A stretch of 64,000 nucleotides of DNA from positions 62,001 through 126,000 of the forward strand of contig NZ_JASXSI010000007.1 in the NCBI RefSeq assembly GCF_030315685.1, in the 5' to 3' direction. The stretch comes from Gordonia sp. ABSL11-1. GTDB taxonomy: Bacteria; Actinomycetota; Actinomycetes; Mycobacteriales; Mycobacteriaceae. Below the pieces are notes generated by a model that was given only the letters and a program-made list of their open reading frames with translations, was not told the origin of the DNA and did no database searches. Positions 38,594 through 48,966 of the stretch are shown here, one piece after another. Within the stretch, counting starts at the first letter, position 1; each line of letters begins with the position of its first letter. The translations under genes were made by a program, and so were the position numbers.

Positions 38594-39237
38594 TCGTCGA
38601 CGGGGGGATCCGCGGGGGAGGGCGGTGGGGCGAGGAGGCCCATCACCGAGTCGAGGATGCGCTCGGGGTCCACGAGTCCACGCGTGTGCCCGACGATGCG
38701 GGGCTGGGCGGCAGGCAGAAAGGTGGCGGCGATGAGGATCTGGGCCACCGCCTGCGGATCGATCGATCCTGCGACCACCCCGCTCTCCTGCGCGGACGAG
38801 ATGTAGCCCGTCAGGGCGTCGATGCCCCGCTGGGGCCCGTAGTCGTTCTCCAGCATGACCGCGAACGTCTCGTTCCGGAGGGTCACGTCGGCCTGGGCGG
38901 CGAGCATAACGTCGAGTCCCGACTCGAGGAACTCGGCGACCCCGTCGACGAAGTGACGTAAGCCGTCGCGCAGCTCGTCGACGGTGGAGGGGGGACCCGG
39001 CGGGACGGCGCGGAATTGCCACAGCGGCCGCAGCGCCTCGTCGAACACGGCTTTGATCAGGCCCTTGCGGTCGCCGAAATGATAGAAGATGCTTCCCTCG
39101 GAAATGCCCACCCGCGAGGCGATCTCGCGGGTCGTCAGCCCGGCGATACCGCGCTCGGTCATGACGCCGAGCGTTGCCACGACGATCTCGTCGCGACCGA
39201 TCTTGGGGGGTCGTCCACGGCGTACCACACGGGTCAC
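38527..39237 (-). CDS. TetR-family transcriptional repressor
   Basis: A 236-residue regulator. The N-terminal helix-turn-helix is 'LTTREIASRVGISEGSIFY' and the basic lead-in is 'VVRRGRPPKIGRDEI'. The C-terminal domain resembles multidrug-pump repressors. The start is GTG 39237 (or GTG 39228); the frame extends to TTG 39267, which would sit inside the operator. It is divergent from an efflux pump with two palindromes in between, so it likely represses the pump and itself. The last 22 codons overlap the convergent mocA-like gene. Confidence 0.88.
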   Translation of the reverse strand: MTRVVRRGRPPKIGRDEIVVATLGVMTERGIAGLTTREIASRVGISEGSIFYHFGDRKGLIKAVFDEALRPLWQFRAVPPGPPSTVDELRDGLRHFVDGVAEFLESGLDVMLAAQADVTLRNETFAVMLENDYGPQRGIDALTGYISSAQESGVVAGSIDPQAVAQILIAATFLPAAQPRIVGHTRGLVDPERILDSVMGLLAPPPSPADPPVDDQGRSMSTPVARSPHSTVTTST

Positions 39238-39259
39238 TCTACCCGCACGACGATAGTTC

Positions 39260-39275
39260 TTGAGCAATCACTCAA
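39260..39275. promoter_or_regulatory. TetR operator candidate 1
   Basis: The palindrome TTGAG-N6-CTCAA sits 23 bp upstream of the chosen tetR start. It has the same arms as the second palindrome, whose centre lies 31 bp away (about three helical turns). Confidence 0.7.
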
Positions 39276-39290
39276 GATGTGCCATATTTA

Positions 39291-39306
39291 TTGAGTCCAC
39301 ACTCAA
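39291..39306. promoter_or_regulatory. TetR operator candidate 2
   Basis: The palindrome TTGAGT-N4-ACTCAA lies just before the AAGGAGG ribosome-binding site (39308-39314) of the efflux gene. A repressor bound here would block pump transcription. Confidence 0.72.
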
Positions 39307-39320
39307 TAAGGAGGTCTCAC

Positions 39321-40964
39321 GTGGCTCGGAAGTGGTTGACCCTGACCGCCGTCTGCACCGGCGTCTTCATGCTCCTGCTCGACGTGACGATCGTGAACGT
39401 GGCGCTACCCGACATCCAGGCCGACCTCGGGTCGTCGTTGTCGGGTCTGCAATGGGTGATCGACGCCTATGCGCTGACCCTGGCCGCGTTGCTGCTCACG
39501 TCGGGCACGATCGCCGACATCATCGGCCGGCGCCGGGTGTTCGCGTCCGGCATCGTCGTCTTCACGCTCGGTTCGCTGGCCTGTGGGCTGGCGCCGACCA
39601 TCGAGACCCTGGTCGCCGCCCGCGCGCTCCAGGGCGTCGGTGGCGCCATCATGTTCGCGACGTCCCTGGCGTTGCTGGCCCAGGCGTTCGCGCCGAAGGA
39701 ACGCGGAGTTGCCTTCGGCGTCTTCGGCGCGGTCACGGGTGTCTCGGTTGCCGTCGGACCCGTGCTCGGCGGCATCCTCACCAGTGGGCTGTCGTGGCAC
39801 TGGATCTTTTTCGTCAACATCCCCGTGGGCATCGGGGCGCTGGTCATCACGGCCATCGGAGTCGACGAGTCCAAGGCGCCGGGCGCGCAGCGGATCGACT
39901 GGCTGGGCTGCCTGACCTTCAGTGCCGCACTGGCTTTCCTGGTGTTCGGCCTCATCCGTAGTCATGCCGACGGGTGGGGGTCGGTCATGGTGGCCGGTTC
40001 CCTGGTCCTGGCCGCGGTGCTCCTCGTCGCCTTCGTCGTCGTGGAACGGACCGTCGGGTATCCGATGATCGATGCCGCGCTGCTCCGCGTCCCGACATTC
40101 AACGGCGGGCTCATCGCGGCGTGGGCGATCTCGGCATCGATGTTCTCTGTGCTCACCTACCTGGTGATCTATCTGCAGACGATCATGGGCTACAGCGCGC
40201 TCGAGGCCGGTCTACGGTTCCTGCCGTTCTCGGGCGTCGTCTTCGTCGCGGCCGGGGTGGCAGGGCGGCTGTCCGACCTCGTGCCCGTCCGATGGCTGAT
40301 CGGCCCCGGTTTCGTCCTGGTCGCGCTCGGACTGTGGCTGATGCGCGGCACCGATCCAACCGGCAGCTGGACGCAACTCGTGCCGGGCTTCATCGTCGCG
40401 GGGATCGGCACCGGGCTCATCAATCCGCCGCTGGCGTCCACAGCCGTCGGGGTCGTCGAACCGGCGCGTGCGGGGATGGCATCCGGGATCAACTCCACAT
40501 TCCGCCAGATCGGCATCGCCACCGGCGTCGCACTTCTCGGCAGTCTGCTCGCGTCCCGATTCGCCGATCAGGTCGGCTCGGCACTGCAGGGCGGGCCGCT
40601 CGCCTCTCGCGCCGACGAGATCGGGAGGGCCGTCGCCGACGGCGAGATCGCCCGTGTCGCTGCGACCGTGCCCGCACCACTGCGCCCAGAGCTGTTCGCC
40701 GACGCAGGACGGGGTTACGCGAACGCGCTCGACCTGATCCTGGGGATTGCGGCGCTGGTCGCGATCGTCGCGGCGGTGGTGACGTTCCTCTTGATCCGCA
40801 GCCGGGACTTCCATGATGAACGCGGGAGCGGTGTGGACGAGAGCAGCGCAGCGGGAGGGACTCAGGAGAGCGCGTCGTCGAGGATCGGGGAGACCTCGAG
40901 TCCCAGTGCGCCCGTGGCGAATCGCGCCACGACGGGAACGGATTCGGAGAGTGCGTCGGCGTAG
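39321..40964 (+). CDS. MFS efflux transporter, DHA2/EmrB-QacA family
   Basis: A 547-residue, 14-helix drug:proton antiporter. 'LDVTIVNVALPDIQADLG' (motif D1) is in helix 1, 'LLLTSGTIADIIGRRRVF' (motif A) follows helix 2, and 'VTGVSVAVGPVLGGILT' (motif C) is in helix 5. GTG 39321 follows AAGGAGG by 6 bp and overrides the upstream ATG 39279, which lies within the operator. The C-terminal tail overlaps the convergent small gene by 103 bp. Regulation by the divergent TetR is likely. Confidence 0.9.
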   Translation: MARKWLTLTAVCTGVFMLLLDVTIVNVALPDIQADLGSSLSGLQWVIDAYALTLAALLLTSGTIADIIGRRRVFASGIVVFTLGSLACGLAPTIETLVAARALQGVGGAIMFATSLALLAQAFAPKERGVAFGVFGAVTGVSVAVGPVLGGILTSGLSWHWIFFVNIPVGIGALVITAIGVDESKAPGAQRIDWLGCLTFSAALAFLVFGLIRSHADGWGSVMVAGSLVLAAVLLVAFVVVERTVGYPMIDAALLRVPTFNGGLIAAWAISASMFSVLTYLVIYLQTIMGYSALEAGLRFLPFSGVVFVAAGVAGRLSDLVPVRWLIGPGFVLVALGLWLMRGTDPTGSWTQLVPGFIVAGIGTGLINPPLASTAVGVVEPARAGMASGINSTFRQIGIATGVALLGSLLASRFADQVGSALQGGPLASRADEIGRAVADGEIARVAATVPAPLRPELFADAGRGYANALDLILGIAALVAIVAAVVTFLLIRSRDFHDERGSGVDESSAAGGTQESASSRIGETSSPSAPVANRATTGTDSESASA

Positions 40965-41215
40965 CCGCTGCGTGCGCGGCCGAACATGCGGCCGTCGGCG
41001 GCGACCCCGATCAGCGCGATGAGTTCGCCGGTCGTCGGAACGCACACCGCCCAGACGAACGTCGTCTCGTCGGCCCAGTCGCGGGCCGACGAGACGACGT
41101 GGTCGTGCGGATCGGGGACACCCAGGTCGGCGAGAGCGGGGACGTCGGACACCCGGTCGTCGGCGCGCAGTGCGCGCAGGTACCACGACCCGGCGTTGAT
41201 CTCGACGGGATCCAC
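40862..41215 (-). CDS. Hypothetical protein downstream of accA3, possibly GNAT-like
   Basis: A 117-residue protein opening 'DPVEINAGSWYLRALRADD', a lead-in like that of RimJ/RimL-type acetyltransferases. A 'WAVCVPTTGELIALIGV' strand follows. It is too short for a full GNAT fold, so it may be a truncated or minimal member. It starts 14 bp after accA3 on the same strand, consistent with one transcript, and its 3' third lies opposite the efflux gene. Confidence 0.55.
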   Translation of the reverse strand: MDPVEINAGSWYLRALRADDRVSDVPALADLGVPDPHDHVVSSARDWADETTFVWAVCVPTTGELIALIGVAADGRMFGRARSGYADALSESVPVVARFATGALGLEVSPILDDALS

Positions 41216-41229
41216 GTCGCCGGCGGGTC

Positions 41230-43038
41230 CTACTTCAGCTCGAGCAGGAGGGTGCCCTGCGTGACGGCGGCACCCGCCTCGACGGCGAGTCCGGTGACGA
41301 CACCGTCCTTGTGCGCGGTGACCGGGTTCTCCATCTTCATCGCCTCGAGCACGACGACGAGTTCGCCGGCGGAAACTTCCTGGCCCTCCTCGACGGCGAC
41401 CTTCACCACGGTGCCCTGCATGGGGGCCTGCACGGCGTCCCCGGACACGGCGGCGTTGCCGCCCTTCTTGCGCGAGCGGGCCTTCGGCTTCTTGCGGACG
41501 ACGCCATTGGCGCTGCCGCCACCGCCGCCGAGCGACAGATCACCGGGCAGCGAGACCTCGACGCGACGGCCGCCGACCTCGACGACGACGTTCTGACGCG
41601 GCAGCGACTCGTCCTCCTCGATCGGCTCGCCACCGGTGTAGGGCTCGATCGGGTTGTCCCAGTCGGTCTCGATCCACTTGGTGTAGATATCGAACTTCTC
41701 GTCGCCGTTCTCGTCGGTGTGACCGTGGAACGCGGGGTTCGCGACGATGTGGCGATGGAACGGGATGACCGTGGCCAGGCCCTCGACATGGAACTCGGCG
41801 AGAGCACGTGCCGACCGCTCGAGTGCCTGCTCACGGTTCTCGCCGGTGACGATCAACTTGGCGAGCATCGAGTCGAACTGGCCGCCGATGACGTCGCCCT
41901 CGACGACACCGGAGTCGACGCGCACACCCGGTCCGGTGGGCTCGCGGTAGACGGTGACGGGTCCGGGCGCGGGCAGGAAGTTGCGCCCGGCGTCCTCACC
42001 GTTGATCCGGAACTCGAACGAGTGGCCGCGCGGGGTCGGGTCCTCCGAGATCTCCAGCTTCTCGCCGTTGGCGATGCGGAACTGCTGGCGGACGAGGTCG
42101 ATGCCCGCGGTCTCCTCGGTGACCGGGTGCTCGACCTGCAGGCGGGTGTTGACCTCGAGGAAGGACACCAGGCCGTCGCTGCCCACGAGGAACTCGACAG
42201 TCCCCGCGCCGTAGTAGCCGGCCTCTCGGCAGATCGCCTTGGCGGACTCGTGGATCTTGGTGCGCTGCTCCTCGGTGAGGAACGGTGCGGGTGCCTCCTC
42301 GACGAGCTTCTGGAAACGACGCTGCAGCGAGCAGTCGCGGGTGCCCGCGACGATCACGTTGCCGTGCTGGTCGGCGATGACCTGGGCCTCGACGTGGCGG
42401 GCCTTGTCCAGGTAGCGCTCGACGAAACATTCGCCGCGACCGAACGCGGCGACGGCCTCACGGGTGGCCGACTCGAACAGGTGGGGGATCTCCTCGATGG
42501 TGTAGGCCACCTTCATGCCGCGACCACCGCCCCCGAAGGCGGCCTTGATCGCGACCGGCACACCGTGCTCTTCGGCGAACGCGACGACCTCGTCGGCGTC
42601 CTTCACCGGATCCTTGGTGCCCGGCGCCATCGGGGCGTTGGCTTTCAGGGCGATGTGACGAGCGGTGACCTTGTCGCCGAGATCGCGGATCGACTGCGGC
42701 GACGGTCCGATCCAGATCAGCCCGGCGTCGATCACGGCCTGGGCGAAGTCGCCGTTCTCGGACAGGAATCCGTATCCGGGGTGGATCGCGTCGGCCCCGG
42801 ACTTCCTCGCGGCATCGAGGATCTTGTCGAACACCAGATAGGACTCTGCGGAGGTCTGACCACCGAGCGCGAACGCCTCGTCGGCGAGCTTGACGAACAA
42901 GGCGTCGGCATCGGGCTCGGCATAGACGGCGACACTGGCCAGGCCCGCGTCACGAGCGGCCCGGATGACACGCACCGCGATCTCGCCGCGGTTGGCGATG
43001 AGGACCTTGGAAATACTGTTCGCAGAGGGACTTGGCAC
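41230..43038 (-). CDS. accA3: Acetyl-/propionyl-CoA carboxylase alpha chain
   Basis: Biotin carboxylase plus biotin carrier for acyl-CoA carboxylases that make malonyl- and methylmalonyl-CoA for fatty and mycolic acids. At 602 residues it is close to M. tuberculosis AccA3. '[18 protein letters not shown]' starts the biotin carboxylase; '[12 protein letters not shown]' is the ATP loop; '[13 protein letters not shown]' carries the biotinyl lysine. GTG 43038 was chosen because AGGAGAACAA lies right before it; the open frame to 43161 adds no homology. The upstream 195 bp to 43233 holds no gene and presumably its promoter. Confidence 0.95.
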   Translation of the reverse strand: MPSPSANSISKVLIANRGEIAVRVIRAARDAGLASVAVYAEPDADALFVKLADEAFALGGQTSAESYLVFDKILDAARKSGADAIHPGYGFLSENGDFAQAVIDAGLIWIGPSPQSIRDLGDKVTARHIALKANAPMAPGTKDPVKDADEVVAFAEEHGVPVAIKAAFGGGGRGMKVAYTIEEIPHLFESATREAVAAFGRGECFVERYLDKARHVEAQVIADQHGNVIVAGTRDCSLQRRFQKLVEEAPAPFLTEEQRTKIHESAKAICREAGYYGAGTVEFLVGSDGLVSFLEVNTRLQVEHPVTEETAGIDLVRQQFRIANGEKLEISEDPTPRGHSFEFRINGEDAGRNFLPAPGPVTVYREPTGPGVRVDSGVVEGDVIGGQFDSMLAKLIVTGENREQALERSARALAEFHVEGLATVIPFHRHIVANPAFHGHTDENGDEKFDIYTKWIETDWDNPIEPYTGGEPIEEDESLPRQNVVVEVGGRRVEVSLPGDLSLGGGGGSANGVVRKKPKARSRKKGGNAAVSGDAVQAPMQGTVVKVAVEEGQEVSAGELVVVLEAMKMENPVTAHKDGVVTGLAVEAGAAVTQGTLLLELK

Positions 43039-43233
43039 TTGTTCTCCTGGGCGTCGTGACGCTCGGCCGAGCGTCACTGGCTGGTGTGTTGCGGACATCA
43101 CTCGTCTGGGTTGTCCACCCGGGCTGTCGAGGGGTTCGGCAACCCGGGTGACGCACGACACTCGAGTCTAAGCATCACGCGTTCAGGGCAATACCCTAGC
43201 CCACCGAGCAATCGTTCGGTGAGGGCCTCCGAG

Positions 43234-44760
43234 TTACTCGTGGGTACCGAATGTGGTGGTGTCGCCGACGGCTCGTACGAACTGCGTCAAATCGCGCAGG
43301 TAGGCCTGCACCGGGCCGATCCGCGTGTCGTCGGCGGGTGCGGTCGCCGGATCGAGAGTGGGATTGTTCACTCCGTCGGGTTCGCCTCCGGGGGCGAGTC
43401 CGGCGGCGGTTCCCTCCGGTGGGAAACGGCTGGACACACGCAGTCCACCCGGTGTCCGGTTCATCCAGATGTAGACCTCGTGCGGCGCATAACTGTGGCT
43501 GCGCAGCACCCTTGCTCGGCCCGCGTCGGCCTCGGCCGCCCCCGGCGCATAGCGGGTGTCGATGAAGGAGATGACGAACAGTGGTTCGCCGCCGTGGCCG
43601 ATGAGTTCGGCGACCCGCAGGAAGGGGAGGGCCGCACCCTGTCGTGATCGTTTCAGCTCGGCGGTCGCGCGGGCGATCGCCTGATCGAAGGTCGGCGAGT
43701 CGGAGACGTCGATACAGAAGGGTGCGACGGCGACGAACCAGCCGAGCGCGGTCAGCCAGCGGGCGTCGTCGCGGGTGTGCCGGGGCAGGACACACCGGAA
43801 CTCTGCGTCGCCGGTGCGCTGATGGTGTACGAGCGCGAACGCGGCGAGCAGGCCGGCGGTCAGGGTGCCGCCCGCCTGTGAACAGACCGCGGTGAAGCGG
43901 TTGGCGGCATCGTCGTCGAGGATCAGGCCGTACAGCGACTGTTGCGCGACCGCCGACTCGTCGCTCGGATCAGGCCCCGGCGCATCGAGGTCGACGCCGT
44001 CGGCCTCGGCGCCGCGGCGGTCGACACCGAGCGCGGGCATGCCGCCGCGGCCGGCCCGCAGGAATGACGCCCAGGTGCCGACCGCCGGATGGTCGGCGCC
44101 CGTCTGGTCGGCGAGGCGACGCTCCTGCGCGCCGAAGTCGACGTAGCTACCGACCTCGGGCAGCTTCGCTTCGGTATGGGTCCGCGCCGCGCGGTAGAGG
44201 GTCACCAGTTCGTGCTGGGCCATGATCAGCGAGTACCCGTCCACGAGGGAGTGGTCGGCGGCGAACAGCAGGGTGAACGATTCCTCCCGGCCGACGGTCG
44301 CGAACATGTAGGCCGGCCAGTGCAACGGTGCCGTGGCGCGATCGAAGGCGCCGGCGATCTGCTCGATCAGGGGACCGCTCTGGGTGTACCAGCCGATCCG
44401 ACCCATCTTCAGCTTGACTGTCCCGGGGTCTGTGCTGAGGCGTTGCAGACCGTCGCCCTTGATGACGACGTGACTGCGCAGGACCTCGTGTCGGTCGATC
44501 CAGTGCATCAGGGTTGCGCGGATGGCGGGGATCGACAGCGGTTCGTCGAACTCGATCGACACGCCCAGCCACGACTCGCGTCCGCCTTCGCGCCGGGTGC
44601 GCAGCCGGTATTCGAAGGCCGATCTCAGGTGTTGTTCGTGGTTGTGTGACGTCAGCCGGGAGTCGTGATCCCACGCCCCGAGCCCGCCCGGCACATACGG
44701 CGTCCACTCGACGAGTCCGCCGGGTTCGATCGGCTCGTCACGGATCTGGATGAACTTCAT
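43234..44760 (-). CDS. PapA/condensation-type acyltransferase 1
   Basis: A 508-residue CoA-dependent acyltransferase fold related to mycobacterial PapA proteins and NRPS condensation domains. The catalytic H-x-x-x-D-G motif is intact ('[17 protein letters not shown]', near residue 165). '[18 protein letters not shown]' and '[11 protein letters not shown]' are features shared with the other three copies here. ATG 44760 overlaps the sufE stop (ATGA). The gene is thus the third member of an sseA-sufE-pap operon, placed between sufE and accA3, which adjoin in M. tuberculosis. Acyl donor and acceptor are unknown. Confidence 0.82.
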   Translation of the reverse strand: MKFIQIRDEPIEPGGLVEWTPYVPGGLGAWDHDSRLTSHNHEQHLRSAFEYRLRTRREGGRESWLGVSIEFDEPLSIPAIRATLMHWIDRHEVLRSHVVIKGDGLQRLSTDPGTVKLKMGRIGWYTQSGPLIEQIAGAFDRATAPLHWPAYMFATVGREESFTLLFAADHSLVDGYSLIMAQHELVTLYRAARTHTEAKLPEVGSYVDFGAQERRLADQTGADHPAVGTWASFLRAGRGGMPALGVDRRGAEADGVDLDAPGPDPSDESAVAQQSLYGLILDDDAANRFTAVCSQAGGTLTAGLLAAFALVHHQRTGDAEFRCVLPRHTRDDARWLTALGWFVAVAPFCIDVSDSPTFDQAIARATAELKRSRQGAALPFLRVAELIGHGGEPLFVISFIDTRYAPGAAEADAGRARVLRSHSYAPHEVYIWMNRTPGGLRVSSRFPPEGTAAGLAPGGEPDGVNNPTLDPATAPADDTRIGPVQAYLRDLTQFVRAVGDTTTFGTHE

Positions 44761-45200
44761 GCCCCGGGGGAACTCGCCCCGCCGGTCTGCGCGCGCACCT
44801 GACCCTTGATCCGGCCGAGCATGCCCGCCATGCCCCGCAACCGCAGCGGGCTCACCGCGGAATCGAGCCCGAGGTCGTGATAGAAGTCGCCCGGGATCGC
44901 GAGGATCTCCTCGGCCGTGGCGCCGTCGAGCCCCTGATGCAGGATCGAGGCGAACCCGCGTGTCGTCGGGGCCTCTTGCGGCGCACTGAAATACAGCCGG
45001 ACCGAAGCGGCGTCGTCCGCGTCCACGGAGAGGAAGACCGGTGACTGGCACTCCGGTACCGGTTCCATCGCGTCCTCGCGGAGATGTTCCGGCAGCTCTG
45101 GCAGTTCCCGGGAGAATTCCAGCAGGAGGGTCACCTTGTCGGAATCGCCGAGGGCGCCGAAGTCGTCGACGATCTCGGAGAGTGCGGAGGGCAGGCTCAT
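44757..45200 (-). CDS. SufE-family sulfur acceptor protein
   Basis: A 147-residue SufE fold. The sulfur-accepting Cys51 lies in '[14 protein letters not shown]', and '[19 protein letters not shown]' follows. It is homologous to Rv3284. It overlaps sseA upstream and the PapA-type gene downstream, each by 4 bp. It likely accepts or passes sulfane sulfur with the neighbouring sulfurtransferase. Confidence 0.9.
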   Translation of the reverse strand: MSLPSALSEIVDDFGALGDSDKVTLLLEFSRELPELPEHLREDAMEPVPECQSPVFLSVDADDAASVRLYFSAPQEAPTTRGFASILHQGLDGATAEEILAIPGDFYHDLGLDSAVSPLRLRGMAGMLGRIKGQVRAQTGGASSPGA

Positions 45201-46093
45201 GGCGTGGTGGGAGCTGAACCGGGCTCGGGGCCGATGGCGATGGGCACGCGGACCGCGTTGCCCCATTCCGTCCACGAGCCGTCGTAGTTGCGTACGTGGT
45301 CGAACCCGAGCAGGTGGGTCAGCACGAACCATGTGTGACTCGACCGCTCACCGATGCGGCAGTAGGCGATCGTCGGCGTCGACGGATCGAGGTCGGCGTA
45401 GATCTCGTCGAGCTCGGCCTTCTTGCGGAACCGCCCGTCGGGCGCCGCCGACTTGGCCCACGGGATGGAGACGGCGGTGGGGATGTGACCCCCGCGCAGG
45501 GCCCCCTCCTCGGGGTAGTCGGGCATGTGTGTGCGTTCGCCCGTGTACTCCTGCGGCGAGCGGACATCGACGAGTGGCTCGGTGCCCAGCGACGCGAGGA
45601 CCTCCGGCGCGAATGCGCGGATCGCGGCGTCGTCGCGTTCGACGACGGGGTACTCCGACCGCGGATACTCGGGGACGTCGAACGAGGTCTCGCGGTCCTC
45701 GGACATCCAGGCGTCACGGCCGCCGTCCAGCAGCCGGACGTCCTCGTGGCCGAAGAGGGTGAAGACCCAGAGGGCATAGGCCGCCCACCAGTTGCTCTTG
45801 TCGCCGTAGATGACGATGGTGTCGTCGCGTTCGATGCCCTTGCTGCGCATCAGTTCGGCGAACTGCTCGCCGTCGATGTAGTCACGGGTGACCGGATCGT
45901 TGAGGTGCAGATGCCAGTCCACCTTCTGAGCCGTGGGAATGTGGCCGATGTCGAAGAGGAGGACGTCCTCGTCGGACTCGATGATCTTGAGCCCGGGGGC
46001 ACCGAGATGGGCCGACAGCCACTGGGTCGTGACCAGTCGCTCCGGGTGGGCGTAGTCGGCGAACGCCGGATTCGGATCGGTCTCAACGCTCAA
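45197..46093 (-). CDS. sseA: Thiosulfate sulfurtransferase (rhodanese)
   Basis: A 298-residue tandem-rhodanese protein homologous to Rv3283. The C-terminal domain has the active Cys in '[17 protein letters not shown]'. The N-terminal domain shows '[19 protein letters not shown]'. I chose the TTG codon at 46093, because the residues after it ('[13 protein letters not shown]') begin the homology and GAAGGGGA sits just upstream. The frame continues to 46273 without similarity. The 109 bp between it and the next PapA-type gene should hold its promoter. Confidence 0.92.
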   Translation of the reverse strand: MSVETDPNPAFADYAHPERLVTTQWLSAHLGAPGLKIIESDEDVLLFDIGHIPTAQKVDWHLHLNDPVTRDYIDGEQFAELMRSKGIERDDTIVIYGDKSNWWAAYALWVFTLFGHEDVRLLDGGRDAWMSEDRETSFDVPEYPRSEYPVVERDDAAIRAFAPEVLASLGTEPLVDVRSPQEYTGERTHMPDYPEEGALRGGHIPTAVSIPWAKSAAPDGRFRKKAELDEIYADLDPSTPTIAYCRIGERSSHTWFVLTHLLGFDHVRNYDGSWTEWGNAVRVPIAIGPEPGSAPTTP

Positions 46094-46202
46094 CTGCGGT
46101 CCCCTTCGTGGCTGGTCGTCGGGTCCGCGACCGGGCTGTCGTGCGGACCTGCCGACGTGGTGGTACTCCGCACAAGAGCCTACCCGTCGAGGGTGGGCTT
46201 GC

Positions 46203-47546
46203 TCAGCCGGCGCGGTGGTGTCGTCGCCCGAGGCCGTCGAGCGCCAGGCGATCGGCCAGCGCGCCGAAGACACCGGCCATCGTCGAGTCCGCGGTCACGG
46301 TGCGTGGATAACGAGCCCGCAGATGGATGCCGTCGGCATCGCGCCAGAACCAGAACTGGGCGGCATCGGTGTGTCGCGAACTCGAGATCTGGCGGCTCGG
46401 TACGGAGTTTGGCACCGGCAACTTCCGATAGTCGACGTAGGACACCATGAACACGTCGTTGCGATGGGAACGCAGGAGGTCGGCGTAGGCCATGTACACC
46501 GGTGTGAGGCCGATCCGCGCGAGTGGCAGTGCGTCGCCGAGCCGGTCGGTGTTGGTCCGCAGGGTGGGACCGCCGTCGTCGCCCGCGTCGATCATGATCG
46601 GGGCGTTGCCCACCAGCCACCCGACGGCGCTGCGGTCGCGCGGGTTGAACCGGGTGTGCACGGGCAGGATCGTCGCGAGCTCGTCGGGGCCGCCCGAGTC
46701 GCGCACCGCGCCGGCGACGGCGGTGAGCAACGCTGGGTAGGTGCGCGCACTCCTCGATCGGACGAAGGCGTCGAAACGTTCGGCATCCGGCGCCGACATC
46801 AGCGTGCGGATCTCGGTGTGCACCTCGGTCGCCTCGCCCGGGCCGAGACCGAGGTCGAGCGGGAACTCCGGCACGGTCCACCTGTTGGCCGCGAGGAACT
46901 CGCCCCAGGCGCGCAGGCGGGGATCGTCGGGATCCACGGCCGGGGTCGACTCCTCCGCGGCGCGGATGTCGAGGAAGCTGACCGGGGTGGCGACCGACGG
47001 GTCGGCGTCACCACCGGCGAGATCGGAAGCGATGACCGCGAGGGAGAACGCGTCGACGTAGCAATGATCGAACGCGCAGATCACCGTCGTCGACGAGGGG
47101 CGCCGCACGGCGGCCAGGTAGTGACGGAGCGGCGCCGTGGGGGAGCATGTCGCGGAGATCCCGTCGAGGATGACGGCGGTGAGCGTCGCGGAGTCGTGTG
47201 AGCCGGACGCCACATCACGAACCTGCTGCACCGCAACGTGTCCCGGAGCGAGACGATGGCGGCTGTGGTCGTCGTCGGTGGACACGAAGTGACAGCGCAG
47301 CACCTCGTGGCGGTCGAGGAGCGACCGGATGCGTCGGGTCAGGTGCTCGAGATGGACCGTATGGTCGAACTCGAGGGTGAGGGCGAGCCACCCCGCGGTT
47401 CCGCTGCGGCGCATGGCGTCGAGGTGGAACTTCTCGTTCTCCGAGGGCGGGACCGCCACCGGTGCGGCGTCGGCCGTCGCGGTGAGTTCCCAACGGATGA
47501 TCTCACCGGGTTCGATGGCGACGGTGTCGACGCCGCAGAGCTTCAC
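46203..47546 (-). CDS. PapA/condensation-type acyltransferase 2
   Basis: A 447-residue condensation-fold protein. The H-x-x-x-D-G motif is changed to H-x-x-x-D-A ('[17 protein letters not shown]'), keeping His and Asp. '[18 protein letters not shown]' and '[14 protein letters not shown]' match the siblings. The GTG start overlaps the previous gene's stop (GTGA). It is the last gene of a three-gene acyltransferase operon read leftwards from 50433. Confidence 0.8.
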   Translation of the reverse strand: MKLCGVDTVAIEPGEIIRWELTATADAAPVAVPPSENEKFHLDAMRRSGTAGWLALTLEFDHTVHLEHLTRRIRSLLDRHEVLRCHFVSTDDDHSRHRLAPGHVAVQQVRDVASGSHDSATLTAVILDGISATCSPTAPLRHYLAAVRRPSSTTVICAFDHCYVDAFSLAVIASDLAGGDADPSVATPVSFLDIRAAEESTPAVDPDDPRLRAWGEFLAANRWTVPEFPLDLGLGPGEATEVHTEIRTLMSAPDAERFDAFVRSRSARTYPALLTAVAGAVRDSGGPDELATILPVHTRFNPRDRSAVGWLVGNAPIMIDAGDDGGPTLRTNTDRLGDALPLARIGLTPVYMAYADLLRSHRNDVFMVSYVDYRKLPVPNSVPSRQISSSRHTDAAQFWFWRDADGIHLRARYPRTVTADSTMAGVFGALADRLALDGLGRRHHRAG

Positions 47547-48961
47547 GGGGACACCACCTGCGAAGAAGCGCTCACGGGGGAGTCGGTGTCCGAGGCGAAC
47601 GTGGCGAGCCGTCTCCTGATGGCATCCACGTATCGATCGAAAGCATCACTCGCTGTGGGGTTGTCGGGGATGTGTGACGTCACGGTGAGCTCGTCGTGAT
47701 AGCGGGTGAACCACATGTTGGCGTTGCGTGTGCGGCCGATGGCCTGGAATGCGGTGACGTTCTGCAGAACGGGGTCGTCGGCGCCCGGGACCCGACGGAA
47801 GTCGATGTAGGACACCATCTGTGGCGAACCGGGATCGGGGATGTAGCTGCCGTCGGCGGCGAGCAGGCCGAGGGCGACGTGCACCGGCAGGGTCGCGAGG
47901 TCGCGCGCCCGGACCACGGCCCGGCCGGCGATGTGGGTGAGGTCGGAGAACGCGATTCCCTCGTTCACATCGAAAGCGATCGGGACGAAGTTGCACAACC
48001 ATCCCTGGGTGAACGCGTGTTCCGGTGTCCGAGTGGAGAGCACGGTCGCGGTGAAGTAATGCTCGCGGCTCAGCAACTCGTACTGCGCTGCCGCGAGCGC
48101 CGCATAGAGCACGCCGGCGAACGATGTGTCACCGCGCCGCACGTCGCACGCGTCGAGCTCGCTCGCGGACAGCAGTTGCTGCGTGACCGGCACGGCGGGC
48201 GCGAGCTCGTCGTCGGCGAGCCCGAGGTCGAAGGGGAAGCGCGGGACCCGGCCGCCGTGGACGGCGAGGATCTCTCGCCACGCGGCGATGCGCGGGTCGG
48301 CGGGGTCGGTGGACGCGGCGATCGCCTTCTCCTCGGCGATGTAGTCGGTGTACCTACCGGCGGGCTCGGTAGGTGGGATCTGCCCGTCCCGGATGGCGCG
48401 GTAGAGCTGCGCGATCTCGAGATGTCCGGAGAACTGCGAGAATCCGTCGGTGTGGGAGTGATCCGACCCGGTGTAGAAGGTGAACCGGTCACCGCCGTCG
48501 ATCGCTCCGTAGGCCAGTCCGGGCATCGCATCGAAGACGGCCTCGGACGAGATGCGATCGACGATGTACCCGATCGCGTCGCCGGCCTCCACCGGGGTCT
48601 CGTCCGCCTCGGTCACGTACTCGATGCTCTCGGCGGGCGCGACACGGCGGAACGGTCCGGACTCGTCTACGTCGTAGATCGCCCGTAGCTCGTCGTGCCG
48701 TCGGGAGAACCGGGTCAATGCCGCGGCCATCGCCTCCCGGTCGAGTGGGCCGTCGACGACGGTGACGCTGTTCGCGGTGCCGGTGTGCGGTTCGCCCTGT
48801 GCCCGTTTGGCCTTCGCCGCGACGACGTGATCGATCTGTAGAAAACTCAGACCGTCCGGAGTGCGCTCGGCCGCCGCGAGCGCACCGGCGGGGTCGGCCA
48901 CCCGCCACGCGACGGGTGTGCCGCCGACGAGCGTCGTCCGGAGCAGCGGGGTTCGGCTCAT
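47543..48961 (-). CDS. PapA/condensation-type acyltransferase 3
   Basis: A 472-residue paralogue with the full catalytic motif 'TGSDHSHTDGFSQFSGH'. 'GWLCNFVPIAFDVNEG' and 'QMVSYIDFRRVPGADDP' are shared family segments. ATG 48961 sits 5 bp after the stop of acyltransferase 4, so the two are co-translated. The open frame runs upstream to 49204 only as a shadow over acyltransferase 4. Substrates are unknown; PapA relatives acylate trehalose or phthiocerol lipids. Confidence 0.82.
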   Translation of the reverse strand: MSRTPLLRTTLVGGTPVAWRVADPAGALAAAERTPDGLSFLQIDHVVAAKAKRAQGEPHTGTANSVTVVDGPLDREAMAAALTRFSRRHDELRAIYDVDESGPFRRVAPAESIEYVTEADETPVEAGDAIGYIVDRISSEAVFDAMPGLAYGAIDGGDRFTFYTGSDHSHTDGFSQFSGHLEIAQLYRAIRDGQIPPTEPAGRYTDYIAEEKAIAASTDPADPRIAAWREILAVHGGRVPRFPFDLGLADDELAPAVPVTQQLLSASELDACDVRRGDTSFAGVLYAALAAAQYELLSREHYFTATVLSTRTPEHAFTQGWLCNFVPIAFDVNEGIAFSDLTHIAGRAVVRARDLATLPVHVALGLLAADGSYIPDPGSPQMVSYIDFRRVPGADDPVLQNVTAFQAIGRTRNANMWFTRYHDELTVTSHIPDNPTASDAFDRYVDAIRRRLATFASDTDSPVSASSQVVSP

Positions 48962-48966
48962 CGGCC

